From the NCBI GenBank assembly GCA_965215345.1, contig CBDCDL010000002.1:1922001-1986000 (forward strand): a stretch of 64,000 bases of DNA, in the 5' to 3' direction. Shown in pieces: positions 45,364-53,367 of the stretch (position 1 is its first letter; each line of letters starts with the position of its first letter). The notes beneath the pieces were generated by a model. That model saw only the letters and a program-made list of their open reading frames with translations. It was not told the origin of the DNA and searched no databases. The translations under genes and the position numbers were made by a program. This stretch comes from CATQHW01 sp965215345. Its GTDB lineage: Bacteria > Spirochaetota > Spirochaetia > SZUA-6 > Bin103.

Positions 45364-46098
45364 TCAGAGCATCGCGCGGCGGCCGAAGGCGAGCGCCATG
45401 GGGTCGCCGACCGGGACCGGACCGCGCATGAGGTACGGTTCGCCGTATTCGACGCCGATCAGGGACCCGTAGTAGCGGTGCCGGCCTTCCCATGCCTCCA
45501 GATAGCCGGGGGAAGAGATGGCCGTCTCCGGCTCGTCGCGGCGCGGATCGTGGAGCTGCGACCCGTAGCAGGCAGCGGCCTGCCGTTTGCGCTCCCAGTG
45601 GTCGCTGATGTCCACGACGAGCGACGGCCGGAACTGGTAGCGGCTCATGTAGTGCAGCATCGCCTCCGGGCGGTGCGGGTCGCCGCGGCCGGGATGCTTG
45701 CCGACCCCGGCGAACCACCACGCCTCCTTGGCCAGCAGGCTGGCGTTGCTGTGGTCGGGATGGTGGTCCTCCCAATAGGGGGCCAGCAGCACGCGGGGGC
45801 AGAACTCGCGGAGCACCTCCACCAGCCGGACCCGGTTCTCCAGGGTGCAGGTCACCGCGCCGTCGGGGAGCTCCAGGTTGACCCGCTCGTCCAGTCCCAG
45901 GACCGCCGTGGCAGCGGCCGCCTCGGCATCGCGCTCGGCAGCGGTGCCGCGCGTGCCCGCCTCGCCACGGGTGAGGTCGCACACTCCGATCGAGGCGCCG
46001 CCCGCCTGGGCGCTGAGCAGCAACCCGGCGCAGGTCAGCTCGGCGTCGTCGGGATGAGCGCAGACCGCCAACACGTCGATCGGCATCGACGGGATCAT
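45364..46098 (-). CDS. PIG-L/BshB1-type N-acetylglucosaminyl deacetylase
   Basis: A 244-residue LmbE/PIG-L family zinc deacetylase. AHPDDAELTCAG gives the first metal motif and HHPDHSNAS the third histidine. It is close in length and pattern to BshB1, which removes acetyl from GlcNAc-malate in bacillithiol synthesis. Without bshA and bshC nearby the thiol pathway cannot be confirmed. The start could be ATG 46098 or ATG 46086; neither has a strong ribosome site. Confidence 0.82.
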   Translation of the reverse strand: MIPSMPIDVLAVCAHPDDAELTCAGLLLSAQAGGASIGVCDLTRGEAGTRGTAAERDAEAAAATAVLGLDERVNLELPDGAVTCTLENRVRLVEVLREFCPRVLLAPYWEDHHPDHSNASLLAKEAWWFAGVGKHPGRGDPHRPEAMLHYMSRYQFRPSLVVDISDHWERKRQAAACYGSQLHDPRRDEPETAISSPGYLEAWEGRHRYYGSLIGVEYGEPYLMRGPVPVGDPMALAFGRRAML

Positions 46099-46135
46099 AC
46101 GCCGCGGTGCGGAGCCCGGCGAGCCGGCCGGGTGT

Positions 46136-46612
46136 GTGTGGCATACTTCGCCCGTGACGGCCGGACAGGATTCGTCGCCGCGGCACTGGGCGCAGCGGCT
46201 GCCGCCTCACGTGGCCAACGTGCAGCGCATCATCGTGGCGGTGGTGCTGGTGATGCTGGTGGTGCTGCTGGCCGTGATGATCGTGCGGCTCGGGTGGCTG
46301 CTCGCGGTGGAGCTGTTCGGCACCCCGCTCTCCGAGCTGTCGGTCGACCAGCTCCTGAACCTGTTCGGCTTCGTGCTGCTGGTCCTGATCGGGGTGGAGC
46401 TGGTGGAGTCGGTGCAACTGTTCCTGACCGACGCGCACGTGCACGTCGAGTTCGTGATCCTGATCGCACTGATCGCCATCTCCCGCAAGATCATCATTCT
46501 CGACCTGGCCCACACGTCGGCGTTGAGCCTGCTGGGGATCGCCGCGCTGGTCATCGCGCTCGCCGCCGGTTACTTCCTGGTCAAGGGCCGCCGGCCGGCG
46601 GGACCGGAGTAG
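46136..46612 (+). CDS. PsiE-family membrane protein
   Basis: A 158-residue protein with four hydrophobic helices and the pattern of phosphate-starvation-inducible PsiE: LFGFVLLVLIGVELVESVQLFL, HVHVEFVILIALIAISRKII, LSLLGIAALVIALAAGYFLV. The start is GTG 46136 or, seven codons on, GTG 46154. Function unknown in the family. Confidence 0.8.
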   Translation: MWHTSPVTAGQDSSPRHWAQRLPPHVANVQRIIVAVVLVMLVVLLAVMIVRLGWLLAVELFGTPLSELSVDQLLNLFGFVLLVLIGVELVESVQLFLTDAHVHVEFVILIALIAISRKIIILDLAHTSALSLLGIAALVIALAAGYFLVKGRRPAGPE

Positions 46613-46657
46613 CCGCCCCGGGACCGCCGCGGCGCCGCTCCCGGCCCAACTCCACCT

Positions 46658-46713
46658 TTCCGGTACGGAGTCGGGATTGCCGCTGGCTCGCCGATCCGAC
46701 AGACTCCCGTACC
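46658..46713 (+). repeat. Imperfect inverted repeat abutting the LapA-like start
   Basis: GGTACGG (46662-46668) pairs with CCGTACC (46707-46713) and AGTC (46669-46672) with GACT (46702-46705), leaving one bulged C. The hairpin ends right before the GTG start at 46715. It begins with TTCCGGTACGGAGTC, almost identical to an intergenic sequence at 28056-28070. A further GC-rich hairpin, CCGGGA...TCCCGG, lies just upstream (46618-46644). Confidence 0.4.
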
Positions 46714-46714
46714 C

Positions 46715-47077
46715 GTGCCATGGCGGATGCTCCTGTTCCTGGTCGTGCTCGCCGTGGTGGTGGCGCTGTTCGCCGCCAACATGGAGCACCGCTCGCCGTT
46801 CTCGTACGTCTTCGGGACGACCGGAGAGGTGCCGGTCTTCATGGCGCTGTTGCTGGCCTTCATCGCCGGGGCGCTCACCATGGTGCCGTTTACCATCGGT
46901 CCCCACAGACGGCGCAGGCGGAAGCACAAGCAGCCGGCTGGCAACGCCTCGCCGCAGGAACCGCAGCCGCAGCACTCGGTCCCGCAGGTCGGCGCGCCGC
47001 GTGATGCGCCGCCCGATGCGGAAGGTCGGGCACGGAAGCGCAAGGAGCGCCGCCGGCGGCGCTCCGCCCGGACTTGA
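46715..47077 (+). CDS. LapA-domain-like small membrane protein
   Basis: A 120-residue protein with two hydrophobic segments (MLLFLVVLAVVVALFAANME and MALLLAFIAGALTMVPF), a DUF1049/LapA-like layout, then about 55 residues of basic and Pro-rich tail (RRRRRKHK ... RKRKERRRRR). Relatives act in lipopolysaccharide assembly, but here only the membrane pattern supports the link. Start GTG 46715 or ATG 46727. An inverted repeat covers the upstream leader. Confidence 0.6.
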   Translation: MPWRMLLFLVVLAVVVALFAANMEHRSPFSYVFGTTGEVPVFMALLLAFIAGALTMVPFTIGPHRRRRRKHKQPAGNASPQEPQPQHSVPQVGAPRDAPPDAEGRARKRKERRRRRSART

Positions 47078-47170
47078 CCGCGACGGCGCGAGGGGTCGAA
47101 AGTAGCTGCTGAACCTGCGAGTCCGTGAGGCTCGCCCGCATCCCGTCGCTGAGCTAGAATCTGCTTTCTC

Positions 47171-49465
47171 GTGGAACACCAGGCGACCGACGCACATCCG
47201 ATGCAGAGCCGATTGCCGTCCGGGCTCGAGCGGCTTGCGCGCGCGGAGGGCGTCGATCCGGGCGCCGCCCTGCTCGTGGCGCAGACCGATCTCAACCTGT
47301 CCGGTTCCTACGAAGCGGTGTACCTCGTGGTGGAGGGCGATCGGCTCACCACCATCGGCGCTCCGGCGAACGGCGGCACCGCCGTCCGTGTCACCGTGGC
47401 CCGGGAGGACATCCACGCCATCGGCACCCGCCCCGGCGTCGGCGGCGGCTTTCTGGAGGCCGTGATCGAGGATGCGGCGGTCGAGATCCTGGCGTACTCG
47501 AACCGTTCGGCGCCGCTGTTCCAGCGGGTGGCGGCCAAGCTGCAGGCATGGGTGGCGGGCGATCCGCTGGTGGTCGGCGAGGAGGACCGGGAGGAGCCCG
47601 ACCTCTGCCCGACCTGCGGCATCAGGCTGGAGGCTCCGGGCGAGGCATGCCGGCGGTGCCTGAGCCCCGGCAGCCTGCTCGGTCGGGTGCTGCTGCTCAT
47701 GCGTCCCTACGCCGGCCGCGCCGCGCTGATGATGGGGCTGGTGCTGGTCTCCATCGGCGTGGAGCTGCTGCCGCCGCAGCTCATCAAGGCCATCACCGAC
47801 CGCGTGCTGGCGCCCGGACAGGCGGGCAACCCGGTGCTGCCGGAGGCGGAGGCGATCGCGCTGCTCGTGCGGATGGTCGCCCTGCTACTCGGCGCCTACC
47901 TCGTCGACGGGATCGTGCAGTCGGTGCAGTTGCGGCTGAGCAGCGCCATCGGCACACAGGTCACCTACGACCTGCGCTCCAAGCTGTTCCGTCACCTGAT
48001 GCGGCTGTCGGTCTCCTACTACGACCGCTACAGCACCGGGCAGCTCATGAGCCGCGTTGTGCAGGACACCGAGCAGCTCAAGGGGCTGATCGTGCAGGCC
48101 ACCAGCGGCTTCGTGGCGCAGCTCATCAAGGTGGTCGCCGTGGGGCTGTTGCTGTTCAGCCTGAACTGGCAACTGGCGCTGATCACCCTGGTGCCGGCTC
48201 CGTTCGTGGTCGCCGCCGCCGTCTTCTTCTGGCGGCGGATCTACCCCCGTTACTACCGGATCTGGGACGCGCGCAGCAAGCTCAACGGCGCGCTCAACTC
48301 CATCCTCAACGGCGTGCGCGTGGTCAAGGCGTTCGGGCAGGAGCGGCGCGAGATCTCCCGCTTCCACCGCACCTCCGGCTACCTGCGCGACAGCTTCCGG
48401 CGCGTGGAGTACATGACCGCATCGTTCCAGCCCGGCATGGCCGTGCTGTTCCAGCTCGGCGGCATCCTGGTCTGGTTCATCGGCGGCCGCCGCGTGCTGA
48501 ACGACGTGATGACGCTGGGCACGCTCATGGCGTTCCTCAACTACCTGACCATGTTCTACGTGCCGCTTCGGCAGCTCACGCGCATGGCCAACTGGCTGAC
48601 CAGCTTCCTGTCGGCGGCGCAGCGGGCGTTCGAGATCCTGGACACGCGGCCGCTGATCCTTGAGTCGACGGATACCCGGCCGATCCCGGCGCAGTCCGCG
48701 GCGTCCGTGCGGTTCGACCACGTCGAGTTCTCCTACGAACGCAACGAACGGGTGATCAACGACTTGAGCTTCGACGTACGTCCGGGCGAACACCTGGGCG
48801 TGGTGGGCAAGAGCGGCTCCGGAAAGACCACCCTCATCAACCTGATCGCCCGCTTCTACGACGTCACGGCCGGCGCGGTGTCGATCAACGGCGTCGACGT
48901 GCGCAACCTGCCGCTGCCGGAGCTGCGCCGTTTCGTCGGGGTGGTGCTGCAGGAGTCGTTCCTGTTCCGCGGGACCATCTACGAGAACCTGACCTACGGC
49001 AACCCGGAGGTCGGCTTCGATGACGTGGTCGAGGCGGCCAAGGCCGCCAACGCGCACGAGTTCATCATGCAGAAGCCGCTCGGCTACGACACCTACATCG
49101 GCGAGCGCGGCGCCGGCCTGTCCGGCGGGCAGCGGCAGCGGGTGTCGATCGCGCGCGCCCTGCTCTACGACCCCAAGCTGCTGATCCTGGACGAGGCCAC
49201 CAGCAGCGTCGACACCGAGTCCGAGCACCTGATCAAGGACGCGCTGGAGCGGGTGACCGAGGGGCGCACCACGATCGCGATCGCCCACCGCCTGAGCACG
49301 CTGAAGAACTGCGACCGGATCGTCGTGCTGGACGGCGGTCGTCTGCGCGAGGAAGGTACGCACGAGGAGCTGGTGCGCCGGCGCGGCATCTACTACCGCC
49401 TGGTCAGGATCCAGACCGACTTGGCGCGCGACGCGGCGGTCGAATCCATGGAGCCGGGCCGATGA
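47171..49465 (+). CDS. ABC exporter of the cyanophycin-associated (DUF1854-linked) type
   Basis: The 764-residue protein has a distinctive N-terminal extension (residues 1-170) with a small zinc-ribbon-like CPTCGIRLEAPGEACRRC. A six-helix exporter domain follows (about 180-490), then a complete ATPase: GKSGSGKTTL, Q-loop VVLQESFLF, LSGGQRQRVSIARALL, LLILDEATSSVD. This layout, with a DUF1854 gene overlapping downstream, is what has been named the cyanophycin metabolism-associated ABC transporter. No cyanophycin synthetase is in the window, so the substrate is open. GTG 47171. Confidence 0.9.
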   Translation: MEHQATDAHPMQSRLPSGLERLARAEGVDPGAALLVAQTDLNLSGSYEAVYLVVEGDRLTTIGAPANGGTAVRVTVAREDIHAIGTRPGVGGGFLEAVIEDAAVEILAYSNRSAPLFQRVAAKLQAWVAGDPLVVGEEDREEPDLCPTCGIRLEAPGEACRRCLSPGSLLGRVLLLMRPYAGRAALMMGLVLVSIGVELLPPQLIKAITDRVLAPGQAGNPVLPEAEAIALLVRMVALLLGAYLVDGIVQSVQLRLSSAIGTQVTYDLRSKLFRHLMRLSVSYYDRYSTGQLMSRVVQDTEQLKGLIVQATSGFVAQLIKVVAVGLLLFSLNWQLALITLVPAPFVVAAAVFFWRRIYPRYYRIWDARSKLNGALNSILNGVRVVKAFGQERREISRFHRTSGYLRDSFRRVEYMTASFQPGMAVLFQLGGILVWFIGGRRVLNDVMTLGTLMAFLNYLTMFYVPLRQLTRMANWLTSFLSAAQRAFEILDTRPLILESTDTRPIPAQSAASVRFDHVEFSYERNERVINDLSFDVRPGEHLGVVGKSGSGKTTLINLIARFYDVTAGAVSINGVDVRNLPLPELRRFVGVVLQESFLFRGTIYENLTYGNPEVGFDDVVEAAKAANAHEFIMQKPLGYDTYIGERGAGLSGGQRQRVSIARALLYDPKLLILDEATSSVDTESEHLIKDALERVTEGRTTIAIAHRLSTLKNCDRIVVLDGGRLREEGTHEELVRRRGIYYRLVRIQTDLARDAAVESMEPGR

Positions 49466-50034
49466 GCCGCGAACGAACGCTGACCGAGGCGGAGTTGCGC
49501 GAAAAGCGGGGAGAGGGACCGGACACCGCCCGGCTGCGCTACCTGGACCCGTCGATGTGCCGCTTCTATCCCGGCAACTTCGCGGCGCTCCACCTGGAGA
49601 TCACCGGCATCTGGGTCTACGGTGGCGTGTATGCCGCATACTGCTTCCCGGTCGAACGGCGCGACCAGTTCATCGCCATCATCCAGAGCCGGCGCACCGG
49701 CGACGACCTGGAGATCGGCATCGTGCGCCGGCTGGACGACTTTCCCGAGGACCAGGCCGAGCTGGTGCGGGCGGCGCTGCAGCGGCGCTACTTCTTTCAC
49801 ACCATCAGCCGCATCCGCCGCATCGGCTGGGACGGCGGCTACGTGTCGATGCGGGTCGACACCGACAAGGGCCCGGCCAGCTTCCTGATGCGCTGGAGCA
49901 ACGATCGCGCGGTCAGCTTCGGCCGTGACGGCAAGCTGCTGATCGACGTGGACGACAACCGCTACCTGATTCCGCGCGTGGACGCGCTGCCCGCGCGCGA
50001 GCGCAGCGCGTTCACGCGTATCATCTACTGGTAA
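49462..50034 (+). CDS. DUF1854 family protein (partner of the ABC exporter)
   Basis: A 190-residue protein of the DUF1854 family: YLDPSMCRFYPGNFAALHLEI, VERRDQFIAII, DDLEIGIVRRLDDFPEDQAELVR, LQRRYFFHTISRI, and GPASFLMRWSNDRAVSFG. Members usually sit beside the same class of ABC exporter, often near cyanophycin genes. ATG 49462 overlaps the exporter stop (ATGA), showing coupled synthesis. No catalytic motif is known. Confidence 0.9.
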   Translation: MSRERTLTEAELREKRGEGPDTARLRYLDPSMCRFYPGNFAALHLEITGIWVYGGVYAAYCFPVERRDQFIAIIQSRRTGDDLEIGIVRRLDDFPEDQAELVRAALQRRYFFHTISRIRRIGWDGGYVSMRVDTDKGPASFLMRWSNDRAVSFGRDGKLLIDVDDNRYLIPRVDALPARERSAFTRIIYW

Positions 50035-50039
50035 CGACG

Positions 50040-51326
50040 ATGGCGACGGTACCGCGCGTCAAGGGGACGCAGGACTTCTATCCGGAGGCGTGGGCGTTGC
50101 AGCTCGCCCTGCGGGAGACGATGCTGGCGGCGGGGCGCGCCTACGGCTACCAGGAGTACGAGGGGCCGGCGATCGAGTACCTGGACCTCTACCTGGGCAA
50201 GAGCAGCGAGGAGATCGTCACCCAGCAGACCTTCCGCATCCAGGACCGGGACGGCAAGGCGTTGCTGCTGCGCCCCGAGCTGACCCCGACCCTGGCGCGC
50301 ATGATCGCCGCCCGCGAGCAGGAGATCCCGCTGCCGGCGCGCTGGCAGTCGTGGGGTCAGTTCTACCGCTACGAGCGGCCGCAGCGCGGCCGCGGCCGTT
50401 CGTTCTTCCAGTGGAACGTCGACCTGCTCGGCAGCGAGAGCGCCCACGCGGACGCCGAGGTGATCCAGGTGGCCTGCGCGCTGTTCGCGTCGCTCGGACT
50501 GGAGCCGGCTGATGTGCAGATCAAGATCAACGACCGCGCCGCACTTGAGTCCGACCTGACCGCCGCGTTCGGTGTGCCGACCGCGCTGGTCCGAGGCGTG
50601 TTCCAGGTGATCGATCGGCTCGACAAGGTCGGCGCCGATCGGGCCTGTGGACAAATGGCGGATATCGGCCTGAGCGACGCCCAGGCACGGGAGGTGGTGG
50701 CGTTCGTGCAGGCGCCGGTCGCCGAGCCGCCCGAGCGCCTGGCGACGATCGTCGAGCAGCTCCGGATCACCGGCCACGATTCCTACGTGACGCTGGACCG
50801 CAGCATCGCGCGCGGCTTCGAGTACTACACCAGCACCGTGTTCGAGGCGTGGGCGGCCGGCGACCTGCGGCGCGCCATCTTCGGCGGCGGGCGCTACGAC
50901 GACCTGACGCGCCAAGTGGGTGGCAAGCAGCGCGTGCCCGGGGTCGGCATGGCGGTCGGCGACATGGCGCTCCTGGAGTTGCTGCGGGAGCTCGACCGGG
51001 TGCCGGAGCCGGCGCGGTCCGGGCCCGACGTGCTGGTCACCGTGTTCGGGGCCGAGCAGCAGCACGCGTCGGCGCGCATCGCCGACGGCCTGCGCCGCCG
51101 CGGCGTGGCGGTCGAGCTGGCCCTGGATCCGGGACAGCGCCTGGAGCGCCAGCTCCGCCACGCCGACCGCGTGGGCGCGCGTTTCGCGCTGATCATCGGA
51201 CCGGACGAGGAAGCCGCCGGCACGGTACTGGTCAAGGATCTGCTCCGGCGGCAGCAGGAGCATCTGCCGGCCGCCGACACGGACGCGCTGGCCGCCCGGC
51301 TCGGGAACGGCAACGGCATCACGTAG
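50040..51326 (+). CDS. hisS: Histidyl-tRNA synthetase
   Basis: A 428-residue class II synthetase. Motif 1 region: PRVKGTQDFYPEAW. Motif 2: YRYERPQRGRGRSFFQWNVDLLG. The histidine A loops are seen in LDRSIARGFEYYTSTVFE and motif 3 in IFGGGRYDDL ... GVGMAVGDM. A C-terminal anticodon-binding domain follows (VLVTVFGAEQQ ... ADRVGARFALIIGPDE). The presence of this C-terminal domain separates it from HisZ. It begins 6 bases after the DUF1854 gene. Confidence 0.95.
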   Translation: MATVPRVKGTQDFYPEAWALQLALRETMLAAGRAYGYQEYEGPAIEYLDLYLGKSSEEIVTQQTFRIQDRDGKALLLRPELTPTLARMIAAREQEIPLPARWQSWGQFYRYERPQRGRGRSFFQWNVDLLGSESAHADAEVIQVACALFASLGLEPADVQIKINDRAALESDLTAAFGVPTALVRGVFQVIDRLDKVGADRACGQMADIGLSDAQAREVVAFVQAPVAEPPERLATIVEQLRITGHDSYVTLDRSIARGFEYYTSTVFEAWAAGDLRRAIFGGGRYDDLTRQVGGKQRVPGVGMAVGDMALLELLRELDRVPEPARSGPDVLVTVFGAEQQHASARIADGLRRRGVAVELALDPGQRLERQLRHADRVGARFALIIGPDEEAAGTVLVKDLLRRQQEHLPAADTDALAARLGNGNGIT

Positions 51327-51427
51327 CGGCGCGGTGCCGCCGCACCGCGCATCGCGGGCCGCCGTCTTGAGGGACCTCCTGCGGTCCATTAGAATCGATC
51401 GGCAGTCGGAGCGCGACTCCAGGTCGT

Positions 51428-52378
51428 ATGAGCACAGCCATTCCGCGCGATCGGGCCAGAGCCAAAGCCCGCCACCAGAAGCTGCTCTGGGTGCGCGATC
51501 ATTGGCAGCTTTACCTGATCGTGCTGCTGCCTCTGGCGTGGGTGATCATCTTCCGTTATCTGCCGATGTACGGCATCACCATCGCCTTCAAGGACTACCG
51601 GATTCGCCAGGGCATGCTGGCCAGCCCGTGGGCCGAGCCGTTGCTCAAGCACTTCCAACTGTTCTTCTCGTCGCCGATGTTCGGGCGCCTGATGCGCAAC
51701 ACGCTGGTCCTCAGCTTCTACCAGACGATCGCCGGCTTCCTGCCGCCCATCCTGCTTGCGGTCTTCCTCAACGAATGTCGCAGCACGCGCTACAAGCGGT
51801 TCGTACAGATGATCACCTATGCACCGCACTTCATCTCGACCGTGCTGATCGTCGGCATCCTGGCGCAGATCCTGTCGCTGCGCGGCGTCGTCAACAGCAC
51901 GATCGCGCTGTTCGGTGTGGAGCCGATCTCCTACCTCGGCCGTGCGGACCTGTTCAGTCACATCTACGTCTGGTCCGGCGTGTGGCAGCACGTCGGCTAC
52001 TCGGCGATCATCTACCTGGCCGTCCTGGCGGGCGTGAACCCCGAACTGTACGAGGCGGCGACCATCGACGGCGCGTCCATCGCCCAACGCGTGTGGCATA
52101 TCGACGTCCCCGCGCTGCTCCCCACCGCCACCATCCTGCTGATCCTTGCCAGTGCCCAGATGCTGAACGTGGGCTTCGAGAAGGTGTTCCTGATGCAGAA
52201 CGCGCTCAACCTGGAACGCTCGGAGATCATCGCCACATTCGTGTACAAGGTGGGTCTGCGACAGCTCCAATACAGCTACTCGACGGCCGTGGGACTGTTT
52301 CAGTCGGTGGTGTCGCTGGCGCTGCTGACACTGGTGAACTGGATCGCCCGCCGCGTCGGCGACACGAGCTTGTGGTAG
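51428..52378 (+). CDS. Sugar ABC transporter permease, LplB type
   Basis: A 316-residue inner-membrane permease of the CUT1 family, LplB/YtcP-type subgroup. About six helices, with LPLAWVIIFRYLPMYGITIAFKDY at the start and the EAA loop EAATIDGASIAQRVWHIDVP that docks the ATPase. It pairs with the next permease and the solute-binding protein. No ATPase gene is present, as is common where one multi-purpose ATPase serves several such systems. Confidence 0.93.
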   Translation: MSTAIPRDRARAKARHQKLLWVRDHWQLYLIVLLPLAWVIIFRYLPMYGITIAFKDYRIRQGMLASPWAEPLLKHFQLFFSSPMFGRLMRNTLVLSFYQTIAGFLPPILLAVFLNECRSTRYKRFVQMITYAPHFISTVLIVGILAQILSLRGVVNSTIALFGVEPISYLGRADLFSHIYVWSGVWQHVGYSAIIYLAVLAGVNPELYEAATIDGASIAQRVWHIDVPALLPTATILLILASAQMLNVGFEKVFLMQNALNLERSEIIATFVYKVGLRQLQYSYSTAVGLFQSVVSLALLTLVNWIARRVGDTSLW

Positions 52379-52388
52379 CGCGGGTTCG

Positions 52389-53303
52389 ATGACGGCCGCC
52401 AACCGATCCATCAAGCTCGGCACGTCCGACCGAGCGTTCCACGCGGTCACCTACACGCTGCTCTCCCTTGCTTGGCTGGCGGTGATCTTTCCGCTGCTCA
52501 ACGTGGTGGCCCATTCGTTCAGTTCGGCCAGCGCCGTTTCCCAGGGCCGGGTGTTCTTCCTGCCCGTGGAACCGACCGTGAAAGCCTACGAAGCGGTGGT
52601 CCGCAACAGGCTGCTGATCGTCGGCTACGCCAACTCGCTCTTCTATACCGGCTTCGGCACGCTGATCAACATCGCCCTCACCATCATGGTCGCCTACCCG
52701 CTGTCGTTGAAGAAGTTCGTCGGGCGCGGCTGGATCACGTTCGCGTTCACCTTTACGATGCTCGTCAGCGGCGGTCTGGTGCCCACCTATCTGGTAGTCC
52801 GCGGCCTCGGCATGGTCAACACACGCTGGGCGATGATGATCCCGAACGCGATCGGCGTGTGGTTCATGATCATCGCGCGCACCTTCTTCCAGCAGAACAT
52901 CCCCGACGAATTGCGCAATGCGGCGGAGATCGACGGCGCGTCGGACGTGCAGTTCATCCTGCGGGTCGTGCTGCCGCTGTCGGTTCCGGTCATCGCCGTA
53001 CTCGGCTTGTTCTACGCGGTCGAGCACTGGAACTCGTACTTCAATGCGCTGATCTTCCTGAACGACCTGGAGCTGTTCAACCTGCAGTTGATCATTCGCA
53101 ACATCCTGGCCAGCACGGAGATGATCGTGGAGTCCACGGCCAGCGGCAACGCGAACATCGACGAAGCGCTGGCCAGGGCGGATTTCCTGGAAGTGGTCAA
53201 GTATGCGGTGATCGTGGTCGCGATCGGCCCCGTGCTGGTCCTCTACCCGTTCGTCCAGAAGCACTTCGTGAAAGGGATCCTCATCGGTTCGCTCAAGGGC
53301 TGA
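52389..53303 (+). CDS. Sugar ABC transporter permease, LplC/YtcP type
   Basis: A 304-residue second permease of the same transporter. It opens with FHAVTYTLLSLAWLAVIFPLLNVVAHSFSS, has six helices and the EAA loop NAAEIDGASDVQFILRVVLP, and ends FVQKHFVKGILIGSLKG, the usual CUT1 ending. It begins 10 bases after the first permease. Substrates of this transporter class are oligosaccharides such as uronate- or rhamnose-containing glycans; the exact one is unknown. Confidence 0.93.
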   Translation: MTAANRSIKLGTSDRAFHAVTYTLLSLAWLAVIFPLLNVVAHSFSSASAVSQGRVFFLPVEPTVKAYEAVVRNRLLIVGYANSLFYTGFGTLINIALTIMVAYPLSLKKFVGRGWITFAFTFTMLVSGGLVPTYLVVRGLGMVNTRWAMMIPNAIGVWFMIIARTFFQQNIPDELRNAAEIDGASDVQFILRVVLPLSVPVIAVLGLFYAVEHWNSYFNALIFLNDLELFNLQLIIRNILASTEMIVESTASGNANIDEALARADFLEVVKYAVIVVAIGPVLVLYPFVQKHFVKGILIGSLKG

Positions 53304-53367
53304 AGGCCGTGCCGACCGGTTGACAGCGGCCCGCAGACAGACGCAGGATGACGGCGGAGGTTTGCAC

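Noticed and set aside
50040..51326. HisZ (regulatory paralogue) instead of HisS
   Set aside because: The C-terminal anticodon-binding domain and the RGFEYYT active-site loop are both present.
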